Positions 33,315 through 41,310 of a stretch of 44,627 bases of DNA are shown here, piece by piece. The DNA lies in NCBI GenBank assembly GCA_028821475.1, contig JAPPGB010000106.1, forward strand, positions 37,946 to 82,572. The letters run 5' to 3'. The stretch is from Spirochaetaceae bacterium (lineage in GTDB: Bacteria; Spirochaetota; Spirochaetia; SZUA-6; Bin103). Numbering within the stretch: position 1 is the stretch's first letter; each line of letters opens with the position of its first letter. The translations under genes were made by a program, and so were the position numbers. Under the pieces are notes generated by a model. It did no database searches. It worked only from the letters and a program-made list of their open reading frames with translations, and was not told the origin of the DNA.

Positions 33315-34397
33315 ATGGTGCTGTCGTCCGAAGATGCCGCTGCCGCGTTCGGCGCGATCCTCGACGCCCTCTCGCGGGTCGTTTCTCCGGTGCTGATCGA
33401 CCGCGCCGGCTGGCTCTGCCTGCGCGAGGCGGTCCGTGGGCTGCCGGTCGACCCGGGCACCGGCTTCGGCTTCGAGTTGCGGCTCGGCGACCGCGCTGCC
33501 GGGACGGACCTCTACGTGGCAGTGCGGCGCGGGAGCCGGCTCGCAGCGCACTACGTGCGGCGGGGGGAGCAGGAGGCGCCCGGTTCGGCCGCGGCAGGAT
33601 TCGGCGATCACCTTGCCGCGATCGACGAGAGCGCGCCGTGGGCCGAAGACATGGGCGTCGAGATCGACGTCACTTCCGGCTCGCCCGGGGGTCCTCCCGG
33701 ACGGTTCGTGCGAATACGATCCGACGCGGCGGACCCCGGCGCTGCCGGATTTCCCGCGGGGCAGACCGTGGGGGAGTGGATCGCGGGCGCCGCCGGCTGG
33801 CGCTTGACCGGCGGGGAGCGTGGAGCGCTGGAGCGGACGTTCGACGCGCTGGCGGCTGGCGGCGGCATGGTCGATTGCGTCGGGATCATGCCGGGGCGCG
33901 TGCGCCGGGCGTTCAAGGTCGTCAGCCGGACCCTGGAACCCGCGTATGCGCTGCCGCTGCTGGAACGGCTGCGATGGAGCGGACCGGCCGGCGAGATCGC
34001 GGCTTTCCTGACCGCGTTCGAGGGATCGTTCCGCACGCTCCGGCTCGCGGTCGGCGTGACCGCGGCCGGCGTCGCGCCGCGCGTCGGACTCGAACTGTTC
34101 CAGGACGAGCCGGGCAGGCTGCATCATGCCGGCGTCGCCGGCTGGCGTCCCTTCCTCGCCCGGCTCTGTGAAGCGGGACTGTGCCTGCCGGACAAGATGG
34201 ACGCGCTGGCTGCCTGGCCCGGGCGGGAACTCGTGTTCCGAGGGCGGGACGCGTTCGGGGTATTCACCGGCCTCCATCACGTCAAGGTTTCGTTCGACGC
34301 GGGCCACCGGGGAGCCGGGGCCGGGGTTGAAGCCAAGGCGTACCCGGCCGCCGGCTATCGCACGTTCGAGACCATCAGGTCGTGGTTCGGCAGGTAG
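33315..34397 (+). CDS. RiPP-cluster protein of unknown function, paralogue B
   Basis: A soluble protein of about 360 residues. It is homologous over its whole length to the protein at 31708-32775; the best-conserved parts are VAPRVGLELFQ, the adjacent GWRPFLARLCEAGLCLP and the C-terminal FTGLHHVKVSF. It differs by ending in VEAKAYPAAGYRTFETI. There is no signal peptide, membrane helix or metal motif that I recognise. It opens the rightward operon, with the P450 genes following. The frame begins at a TTG at 33276, but the ATG at 33315 (MVLSSEDAAAAFG) fits better. Similar proteins recur near NHLP-type clusters as far as I recall, always without assigned function. Confidence 0.75.
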   Translation: MVLSSEDAAAAFGAILDALSRVVSPVLIDRAGWLCLREAVRGLPVDPGTGFGFELRLGDRAAGTDLYVAVRRGSRLAAHYVRRGEQEAPGSAAAGFGDHLAAIDESAPWAEDMGVEIDVTSGSPGGPPGRFVRIRSDAADPGAAGFPAGQTVGEWIAGAAGWRLTGGERGALERTFDALAAGGGMVDCVGIMPGRVRRAFKVVSRTLEPAYALPLLERLRWSGPAGEIAAFLTAFEGSFRTLRLAVGVTAAGVAPRVGLELFQDEPGRLHHAGVAGWRPFLARLCEAGLCLPDKMDALAAWPGRELVFRGRDAFGVFTGLHHVKVSFDAGHRGAGAGVEAKAYPAAGYRTFETIRSWFGR

Positions 34398-34540
34398 CCC
34401 ATGCCGCCGGTCGCACGCGGCGTGGGAAGCGGTGGGAATCGCTGGCGGGCGGCGGTGCCCGGGGAGGCCGGGGTGGACGCGGTTGATGCGCAGCGTTCCC
34501 GGTGCTACGTTGCGCGGCGAACGTTCAGCGGAGGAACGCA

Positions 34541-35839
34541 GTGACGGCACGCGGCGAAACGTGGTTCGAGGAGTTGATCGCGGCCCATGCCACGCGGATG
34601 CGCGATTCGCCGCTGGCCGGCTACTTTGCCGACCCGTTCCGGTTCTTCGCATGGGCCAGGGCAGAGGCGCCGGTGCTGCACCTTCCGGAAGTCGACTGGT
34701 GGGCGGTGGCCCGTTACCACGACATCCGCTCGGTGTTCAGGGATCCGGTAACCTTTTCGTCATCCATTGTCCGCGAGCCCATCACCCCGCTGTGCCCGCG
34801 GGCGACGGAGATCCGCGAGTCGGCCGGCGTGCGGCTGGAGCCCACGCTCGCGGACGAGGAGCCGGCGACGCACCGGCGCCACCGGCGCTTGTTCGGCGAG
34901 GGGCTGTCCGCACGCCGCGTGGCCCGGCTCGAGCCGATGATCCGCGCCATCGTCAACAGCCAGATCGACCGCTTCGTCGATGACGGGCGCGCGGACCTGC
35001 TCGCCGGGCTCCTGCAGCCCGCCGCGAGCCGGATCACGTTCCACCTGCTCGGCGGGGAAGACGACCACTTCGACCTTGCCGACTGGCCCGGCGGGATGCG
35101 CCGCGTTGAAACCTGGGGGACACCGACGGAGGCGGCGCAGGTCTCCCACATGCACATGGTGGCCCGGTTGTGGTCCGTCAGCGGCAGGCTGGTGAGACGT
35201 GCGATCTCGCACCCCGGCGACAGCTACCTCGGCGACGCGGTGCGCGCCCGGCGTGCACAGCCGGCGCTGTTCACGGACAATTATCTCCACAACGTCGCGT
35301 TCCTGCTGCAGACCGCCGGCGCCGACAATCAGAGCCATGCGCTTGCCAACGGCATCAGGACCATGCTCGACGACCGGACGCCCTGGCAACGCCTGTGCGC
35401 CGACCCCGGGCTCATCCCCGGCGCGGTCGAAGAGATCCTGCGCTTCGGCACGCCGCTGCTGGCGTTCCCGCGCCTGGCGACCCGCGACACGGAGGTGGGT
35501 GGGCGGCACCTTCCCGCCGGAGCGAGAATCCTGCTGCTGCTTGCTTCGGGCAATCGCGACGAAACCGTGTTTCCGGACGGCGAACGGCTGGACATCGACC
35601 GCGACAACGCCCGCGATCATCTTTCGTTCGGGCACGGTGCGCACTTCTGCCTCGGAGCGCCGCTGGCCCGGCTGGAGATGAAGATCATCCTGGAGGAGCT
35701 GACCCGCCGCCTGCCCCGCCTGCGGTTGGCGGACGGCGGTGCTCCCGAGGTCTTCCGGACGTTCACGTTCCGCGGGCTGAAGCACCTCACGGTGGAGTGG
35801 ACCCGCAGCTCCGGCGGCAACGGGACCGCTCACCGGTAG
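34541..35839 (+). CDS. Cytochrome P450 (RiPP cluster, first copy)
   Basis: A 432-residue bacterial class I P450. The heme-binding loop is FGHGAHFCLG with Cys370, the ExxR pair is Glu298-Arg301 (VEEILR), and TRDTEVGGRHLPAGARILL follows as usual. In the I helix, the oxygen-activation motif reads AGADNQS: the acid (Asp262) is present, but the usual Thr is Asn263. The start is a GTG at 34541, preceded by GGAGGA at good spacing. Three base pairs separate its stop from the second P450. In RiPP systems such as biarylitides and cittilins P450s cross-link Tyr side chains, so this enzyme may act on the precursor's Tyr-Tyr. No ferredoxin gene is nearby. Confidence 0.93.
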   Translation: MTARGETWFEELIAAHATRMRDSPLAGYFADPFRFFAWARAEAPVLHLPEVDWWAVARYHDIRSVFRDPVTFSSSIVREPITPLCPRATEIRESAGVRLEPTLADEEPATHRRHRRLFGEGLSARRVARLEPMIRAIVNSQIDRFVDDGRADLLAGLLQPAASRITFHLLGGEDDHFDLADWPGGMRRVETWGTPTEAAQVSHMHMVARLWSVSGRLVRRAISHPGDSYLGDAVRARRAQPALFTDNYLHNVAFLLQTAGADNQSHALANGIRTMLDDRTPWQRLCADPGLIPGAVEEILRFGTPLLAFPRLATRDTEVGGRHLPAGARILLLLASGNRDETVFPDGERLDIDRDNARDHLSFGHGAHFCLGAPLARLEMKIILEELTRRLPRLRLADGGAPEVFRTFTFRGLKHLTVEWTRSSGGNGTAHR

Positions 35840-35842
35840 CGG

Positions 35843-37114
35843 ATGTCGGAGCACGGAACGACGCGGTTCGAGCAGATGGTCGCCGGTCATGCCGGGTACC
35901 TGCGCGGATCGCCGCTGGCCGGCTACCTTGCCGACCCCTACCGATTCTTCGCGTGGGCGAGGGCCGAGGCGCCGGTACTGCACGTAGCGGAAGTCGACTG
36001 GTGGGCGGTTGCCCGTTACCGCGACATCCGTGCGGTGTTCACCGACCCGGCAACCTTCTCGTCCGCCAACGTGCGCGGTCCCATGACCACGGCGTCGCTG
36101 TGCCCGCAGGCGAGGGAGACGTGCGAATCGGCGGGAGTGCGGCTGGAGCCCGCGCTGGTCGACGAGGATCCGCCGACGCACCGCGGCCACCGGCGTTTCT
36201 TCGGCGAGGGCCTGTCCGCGCGCCGCGTGGCCCCGCTGGAGCCGGCGATCCGCGCGCTCGTGACCCGCGAGATCGACCGTTTCGCCGGTGACGGGCGCGC
36301 GGACCTGCTCGCCGGGCTTCTGCAGCCGGCCGCAAACAGGGTGATGCTGCGCCTGCTCGGCGGCGGCGACGACGACTACGACCCGGCCGACTTCCCGGGC
36401 GGACTGCGCCGCCTCGAAACCTGGGGGGCGTGGACCGAGGCCGCGCAGGTTGCACTGATGAACTCGGTGGTCCGGTTGTGGTCGTTGAGCGGCAGGCTGG
36501 CGCGGAGGGCAATCGAGCGTCCCGGCGACAACTACCTCGGCCATGCGGTCCGCGCCCGGCGCGCGGACCCTTCCCTGTTCACGGACAACTACCTCCACAA
36601 CGTCGCGTTCCTGCTGCAGAGTTCCGCCGCGGACAACCTGAGCCACGCGCTGGCCAACGGCATCCGTGCGCTGCTCGACGAGCGGCCGGCGTGGGAACGG
36701 TTGTGCGCCGACCCGGGGCTGATCCCCAACGCCGTCGAGGAGATCCTGCGTCTCGGCGCTTCCGCCCTGGTGTCTCCGCGTCTCGTGACCCGCGACGCCG
36801 AGATTGCCGGACGGCACATCCCCGCCGGAGCGAGGGTCATGCTGCTGCGCGCCTCCGGCAACCGCGACGAGACCGTGTTCCCGCGCGGCGAACGACTGGA
36901 CATCGACCGCGGCAATGTCCGCGACCATCTCTCGTTCGGGCACGGCCCGCACTTCTGCCTCGGGGCGCCGCTCTCCCGGATCGCCATGAAGGTGGTCCTG
37001 GAGGAGCTGACCGGGCGCCTGCCGCACCTGCAGTTGGCGGACGGCGGCGTACCGGATGTCGTCCGCGCGTTCACGTTCCGCGGACTGAGGCGCCTCGCCG
37101 TCGAATGGGGTTGA
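35843..37114 (+). CDS. Cytochrome P450 (RiPP cluster, second copy)
   Basis: A 423-residue paralogue of the preceding P450, arisen by tandem duplication: long segments are nearly identical (SPLAGYLADPYRFFAWARAE, DNYLHNVAFLLQ, FGHGPHFCLGAPL). The heme ligand is Cys372. The I-helix motif is SAADNLS with Asp264 and Asn265, again without the usual Thr, so this feature predates the duplication. Differences gather around residues 85-100 and near the end of the I helix, where substrate is contacted, suggesting two successive oxidations of one substrate. Its ATG begins three bases after the stop of the first copy, and its stop overlaps the next gene. Confidence 0.93.
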   Translation: MSEHGTTRFEQMVAGHAGYLRGSPLAGYLADPYRFFAWARAEAPVLHVAEVDWWAVARYRDIRAVFTDPATFSSANVRGPMTTASLCPQARETCESAGVRLEPALVDEDPPTHRGHRRFFGEGLSARRVAPLEPAIRALVTREIDRFAGDGRADLLAGLLQPAANRVMLRLLGGGDDDYDPADFPGGLRRLETWGAWTEAAQVALMNSVVRLWSLSGRLARRAIERPGDNYLGHAVRARRADPSLFTDNYLHNVAFLLQSSAADNLSHALANGIRALLDERPAWERLCADPGLIPNAVEEILRLGASALVSPRLVTRDAEIAGRHIPAGARVMLLRASGNRDETVFPRGERLDIDRGNVRDHLSFGHGPHFCLGAPLSRIAMKVVLEELTGRLPHLQLADGGVPDVVRAFTFRGLRRLAVEWG

Positions 37115-38094
37115 ACGTGCGCCGCCGCGACGCGGGGGATCCGTACAAGGGCGCGGGAGAGCCCGTGGCGGCGGGGCCGCGTGAGGCGATTGCCCGCGGT
37201 CTGCGCTTCCTGGAGAACGCGGTGGATGCGAACGGCGGCTGGCCGGTGCGGCGGTGCGGGAACCGCACGCTGACTGGTCCGGGGTCCGCCGAGCATCCGC
37301 CGTTCGTCGCGGGACTTGGACTGCTGGCGCTCCGGGGCTGTGACCACCCGGTAGCCGAACGGCTGCGGCGGCGTACCCGGACGTTCCTGCACGCCTGCAT
37401 CGGATACCCCGGCGTGTGGCGTTACTGGCCCCGGCTCCCGCCCGACCTCGACGACACCGCGATCTGTTCGCTGGCGGCCGGACCCCACCTCTGGCTCCTG
37501 CTGGCACGCAACGTTGCGCTCCTGCTGTCGTTCCGCGACCGCGCGGGCCGGTTCCGAACCTGGATGGCCGGGCCGCAGCGGGTAAGCCACGCCCTGAATC
37601 CGGTCGACTCCGTGGTAAATGCCAACGTCGTGGCGTATCTCGGCGACCGCCCGGAGACCCGCGCTGCGCAGCATTGGCTGAAGACGCTGGTCGTGGACGG
37701 CAGCCAACAGGACCTCTCGCTGCACTACTACCCCGCCGCCATCGATCTGTACGTGGCGCTGGCCCGTGCGCGCAGCCTTGCTCCGCCGGTGTTCGCGGGG
37801 CTGCGGCCGGTGCTGGCAACCCGGATCCTGTCCTGCCGGCGGCCGGACCGAGGGTTCGGGGACACCATGCGCACGGCGCAGGCGCTGACGGCGTTGCACC
37901 GCCTGTGCGCCGATGCTCAGGTGGAGGTGGTGCGCACGGCGATCGGCCAGCTCCTGGACGCGCAGCGCGCCGACGGCGGCTGGCCGGAGTGCCTCGCCTG
38001 GCTCGGTCAGCCCGGTACGGAACTCGGATTCGGTTCCGAAGCCTTCACCACGGCGTGCTGCGTGGAAGCCTTGGCGTGCGTCGCGTCGGCATGA
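37105..38094 (+). CDS. Small alpha/alpha-barrel protein with class II terpene-cyclase-like DxDDTA motif
   Basis: A 329-residue protein resembling the prenyltransferase/squalene-oxidase repeat fold. Repeat-type segments are GLRFLENAVDANGGWPV near the start and QLLDAQRADGGWPECL near the end, with HYYPAAIDLYVALARA between. D114-L-D-D-T-A119 (PPDLDDTAIC) matches the DxDD(T/S)A acid motif of class II terpene cyclases, followed by VDSVVNANVVAYLGDRPETR. At 329 residues it is one barrel, about half of a squalene-hopene cyclase. It may modify a peptide or lipid in the cluster; a protonation chemistry is only suggested by the motif. Its ATG overlaps the end of the second P450 gene by 10 bp, so it is coupled to it and belongs to the cluster. 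Confidence 0.8.
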   Translation: MGLNVRRRDAGDPYKGAGEPVAAGPREAIARGLRFLENAVDANGGWPVRRCGNRTLTGPGSAEHPPFVAGLGLLALRGCDHPVAERLRRRTRTFLHACIGYPGVWRYWPRLPPDLDDTAICSLAAGPHLWLLLARNVALLLSFRDRAGRFRTWMAGPQRVSHALNPVDSVVNANVVAYLGDRPETRAAQHWLKTLVVDGSQQDLSLHYYPAAIDLYVALARARSLAPPVFAGLRPVLATRILSCRRPDRGFGDTMRTAQALTALHRLCADAQVEVVRTAIGQLLDAQRADGGWPECLAWLGQPGTELGFGSEAFTTACCVEALACVASA

Positions 38095-38131
38095 CGGGTA
38101 CGCTGATCGCCCGATGCGGCAAGGAGGGAGC

Positions 38132-38339
38132 ATGTTGAACGGGGGAGTGATTGGCGCGGGGACCATCGCGCGCGTGTTCTGCAACGGGATGCGGTTCTCG
38201 CGTACCGGGCGGATTGCGGCGGTGGCGAGCCGGCACGCGCCTGCCCGGTGAGACGCGCGACTGCCTGCGCGCGCTCGACGTCGTGTTGACCGAGGAGGAG
38301 CTCCGCTGGCTGGATCTCGGGGAGGAGCGGCCATGCTGA
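38132..38339 (+). pseudogene. Chimeric remnant: Gfo/Idh/MocA start joined to aldo/keto reductase end
   Basis: AAGGAGG and an ATG at 38132 open a 39-codon frame that begins like a Gfo/Idh/MocA oxidoreductase (NGGVIGAGTIARVFCNGMRF, then GRIAAVASR). It stops at 38249-38251. In another frame the sequence continues as RALDVVLTEEELRWLDLG with a stop at 38337-38339, the C-terminal end of an aldo/keto reductase. About 300 residues of each parent are missing, so an internal deletion joined two neighbouring genes. The intact ribosome binding site means the short peptide may still be translated. Confidence 0.68.
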
Positions 38340-38440
38340 CCGCATCGGCGGCGCCGTGCCGGTGCCGGTGGCCGTCTGGACTGCGGCTGCCGAGTCGTTG
38401 CTCGCCTGCGCGGGCGACCGTATCGCGCTAGCGCCGGCTG

Positions 38441-39232
38441 GTGGCGGAGACCAACCCCGGACGCTCGTGGCCCTGGCGCCGCGACCGCCAGAGGCGCGGA
38501 GCGGTGTCGGCGGAGCAGTGGCGCTGGGTGCGCGAGCAGCACCCGATCCTGGCCCGCCTCAGCACGGACGAAGATGCCCGGCTGAAGGAACTGGTGGAGC
38601 AGTTTCTGCGCCGCAAGCGGTTCGAGGTACGCGGACTGGAGGAGGACGACGCGCTCTACCGGCTGGTCGTGGCGGCGCAGGCGTGCCTGCCGATCCTGGG
38701 GCTCGGCTTCGAATGGTATCGCGGCTGGCGCACCGTGGTGCTGCTGCCGCAAGCGTTTGCCGCGGAGATGGAAGAGACCGACGACAGCGGCGTGGTGCGC
38801 GAGTGGGAGGAGGAGCTGGCCGGCGAAGCGTGGGACGAGGGCCCGGTCGTGCTGTCCTGGGAGGATGTCGAGGAATCCGGCTGGGGGCACGGCTGCAACG
38901 TGGTGATTCACGAGGCGGCCCACAAGCTCGACCTGCTCGACGGCGCCATGAACGGCCGCCCGGCCCTGCACCGCGACATGGATCCGGATGCGTGGCACCG
39001 CGACCTCGGCAGCGCCTACGAGCGGATCTGCGCCGATGAGCGCGCCGGGCGCGAAGGCGCGGTCGACCTGTATGCCGCCGAGAATCCGGCAGAGTTCTTC
39101 GCCGTCACCAGCGAACTGTTCTTCGAGCAGCCGGACGCACTGCACGGCCAGTATCCCGGCGTGTACCGGCAACTCGCCGCGTTCTACCGCCAGGACCCGC
39201 TGCAGCGCGGCCGGCGCTCCGCGGCACACTGA
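38441..39232 (+). CDS. mtfA: MtfA-family zinc metallopeptidase (M90)
   Basis: A 263-residue protein of the MtfA (Mlc titration factor A) family. The zinc motif is H-E-A-A-H at about residues 157-161 (NVVIHEAAHKLDLLDG), with the second zinc-site acid in NPAEFFAVTSELFFEQP, the family signature. GFEWYRGWRTVVLLPQAF lies before it, as expected. In E. coli MtfA is an aminopeptidase that binds the glucose repressor Mlc; here the partner is unknown. The start is a GTG at 38441 without a clear ribosome binding site. It has the length of known family members and stands alone between remnants and the sugar-uptake operon. Confidence 0.9.
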   Translation: MAETNPGRSWPWRRDRQRRGAVSAEQWRWVREQHPILARLSTDEDARLKELVEQFLRRKRFEVRGLEEDDALYRLVVAAQACLPILGLGFEWYRGWRTVVLLPQAFAAEMEETDDSGVVREWEEELAGEAWDEGPVVLSWEDVEESGWGHGCNVVIHEAAHKLDLLDGAMNGRPALHRDMDPDAWHRDLGSAYERICADERAGREGAVDLYAAENPAEFFAVTSELFFEQPDALHGQYPGVYRQLAAFYRQDPLQRGRRSAAH

Positions 39233-39416
39233 CAACCGCACGCGCGACGCAGGCCGCTGGCGGCGCAGTTGGGGAGAAACCCGGCTGCTGATGGCCGGGG
39301 TCAACCGGGACGGCCAGACCGACATTCCGTTCGGGCGCTGGACCGGAGGCCACCCCGACTGGGCCTGATCCGAGGCACCCGGCGCGTAGTCACTCCCGAT
39401 TGTGGCGTCAGGCACG

Positions 39417-39453
39417 AAAAAGGCCGGGACGCGCGCGTCGGCGTGTCCCGGCC
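39417..39453 (-). terminator. Intrinsic terminator of the sugar ABC transporter operon
   Basis: GGCCGGGAC (39422-39430) and GTCCCGGCC (39445-39453) form a 9-bp perfect GC stem. On the minus strand the stem is followed by five T (complement of 39417-39421). It lies 35 bp beyond the stop codon of the binding-protein gene. This is the clearest terminator in the window. The other 180 bp between the mtfA stop and this hairpin contain nothing recognisable. Confidence 0.82.
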
Positions 39454-39487
39454 GTCAGCGCCTGCGAGCCAAACGCCTGTCGGCGCA

Positions 39488-41194
39488 CTACATGTTGGCC
39501 AGCAAGGTCTCCTGCCAGATCTCTTCGTAGCGCTTGGCGCCGGCGCGCTCCAGCTCCGCTACGTAGTTGTTCCAGTCGGCGTCGGAGTGAATGTCCAGCT
39601 CGCCGAGCACGAACTGGGTGGAGCGCTGCATGACCAGGCCGGTAGCGCTGGTGATCAGCTCCTGCAGGTCGACCAGCTCATCCTCGACCGCGCCCTCGAA
39701 CACCAGGTCCGGAGTCATGTGCTTCTCGACGCGGTAGGGCTGCATCAGGTCGCGGGTCCACACCATCAGGTGGTACTCCTGCTTCGACGGGTCGTCCGCC
39801 CACTCGGGATCGAGCGCCGAGTAGGCGTAGCGGGACCAGCGCCCCGGGGCGGTGCGCGGCCAACCGGTTTCATGCAGCTCCGTACCGAACGGCAGCGCCT
39901 TCAGGTTCTTCATGGTGGCGGGAGTGCCGTCGCGTCCGACCAGCCCCATCTGCAACTCCTCCGGGGTGAGGTAGCGCCATTCGATGCCCTCGCGGCGCCC
40001 GCCGACGATCTGCTGAACCTCCGGATCGGACTGGTGGAAGTAGTCGAGATACTGGGCGATCACCTGCGGATGGCGGGCCTGGTTGGTGATCTCCGCCTGG
40101 TAGCGCATGGAGAACGGAAAGAACGACGCCTGCTTGGTGCCGTCCGGGCCGGTCAGCGGCGCCACCGCCTTGAAACCGGCAAAGCGGCCGGTGCCGGCTC
40201 CGTTGATGGTCAACACGCCAAACCAGCCGGAGGGATACGCGCCCACCATCTCGGCGTCGGGATTCTCCACCAACTGGCGGGTCTCCTCGCGCCGCCACAC
40301 GAACGTCTCCTCGGCGAGCAGCCCCTCGGACGCCAGGCGGTGCATGTACTTCAAGCCCTCGCGCCACTCCGGCGTGTCGGCCACGAAGCGCACCTTGTCA
40401 CCGTCGCGCTCCAGGAACGAGCCGTAGTTGTTCAGGTGCTGCGGCATCACCGTGTAGACGAACGAGTTCATCAGGAAGCCGAACGGATCGGTCCGCCAGC
40501 TCGTGGTGGCGCCGATCAGCGGCACCTCGTCCGCCTTGCCGTTGCCGTTGGGATCCTGCTCCTTGAACGCCTTGAGCACGTTGTAGAAGTCCTCGGTGGT
40601 TTCCGGCCAGTCCAGGCCGAGCTTGTCCACCCATGGCTTGTACAGCCACATCTTCACCGAGTACTGGCAGTGGAAGCAGTTGGCTTCGAGGTCGACGGTG
40701 GAGTAGATGTTGCCGTCCGGCATGGTGAGGCGGTCGGCGACTTCCGGCTCTTCCTCCAGCCGCTGCTTGTACTCCGGCATGCGCGCGTCGATCAGGTCGT
40801 TGAGCGCCAGGAAGGTGCCGTTGCGGCCATGCGTGAACACCTGCTGCGCGGTGAGCGTGCCGTGCGGAATGAGCAGCTCGGGCAGATCGCCGGAGGCGAG
40901 GATCAGGTTGAACCGCTCCTGCGCGTTGTTGGCCTCGATCATCTCGAGGAAGTCCACGCGGATGCCCGTAAGGTCGGCGATGTAGTCGGCGAACCACACG
41001 TCGTCCGGGTTGCCGGTCGAGGTGCTGGAGCTGTAGTAGGCCACCGCGGTGAACGAGTAGGGCTCGTTCACGACCGGATAGGTGCCGGGCGGATTGAGCG
41101 CCGGACCCTCCCCGGCCGCGCCTTCGCCGTCGCCGCCCGCAAAGGCGAATACCGCCAGCGCCGCCAGCGCCAACACGAGAATGACTCTCTTCAT
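39488..41194 (-). CDS. Extracellular solute-binding protein of Lpl-type sugar ABC transporter
   Basis: A 568-residue family 1 binding protein (LplA-like). The signal peptide is KRVILVLALAALAVFAFA, with cleavage before GGDGEG; no lipobox Cys is present, a feature often seen in spirochaete binding proteins. Mature features are LTGIRVDFLEM, NLILASGDLPELLIPHG and an EF-hand-like loop DPNGNGKADEVPL. It should capture an oligo- or uronic-acid-type saccharide for the permeases encoded upstream. AAGGAG ten bases before the ATG at 41194 fixes the start, so the frame beyond it to 41323 is not coding. It is the last gene of the operon, 296 bp after the permease and behind the 92-bp repeats. Confidence 0.92.
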   Translation of the reverse strand: MKRVILVLALAALAVFAFAGGDGEGAAGEGPALNPPGTYPVVNEPYSFTAVAYYSSSTSTGNPDDVWFADYIADLTGIRVDFLEMIEANNAQERFNLILASGDLPELLIPHGTLTAQQVFTHGRNGTFLALNDLIDARMPEYKQRLEEEPEVADRLTMPDGNIYSTVDLEANCFHCQYSVKMWLYKPWVDKLGLDWPETTEDFYNVLKAFKEQDPNGNGKADEVPLIGATTSWRTDPFGFLMNSFVYTVMPQHLNNYGSFLERDGDKVRFVADTPEWREGLKYMHRLASEGLLAEETFVWRREETRQLVENPDAEMVGAYPSGWFGVLTINGAGTGRFAGFKAVAPLTGPDGTKQASFFPFSMRYQAEITNQARHPQVIAQYLDYFHQSDPEVQQIVGGRREGIEWRYLTPEELQMGLVGRDGTPATMKNLKALPFGTELHETGWPRTAPGRWSRYAYSALDPEWADDPSKQEYHLMVWTRDLMQPYRVEKHMTPDLVFEGAVEDELVDLQELITSATGLVMQRSTQFVLGELDIHSDADWNNYVAELERAGAKRYEEIWQETLLANM

Positions 41195-41310
41195 GCAAAG
41201 TCTCCTTTGGGTGCCGTGAGCACCGGTTGTAAATATGTTCGGCCCCCAATGTCGGCTGCCGGGCACCCGCGTGTCAATGCGGCCGGCGCCGTCGCGCCAA
41301 TCGCGCCTGG

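Noticed and set aside
34760-37819. A 1019-codon minus-strand open frame across the P450 and cyclase genes
   Set aside because: It is antisense to three genes with clear catalytic motifs. Its product has repetitive Arg/Gln/Gly/Pro-rich sequence with no domain; long antisense frames are common at this GC content.
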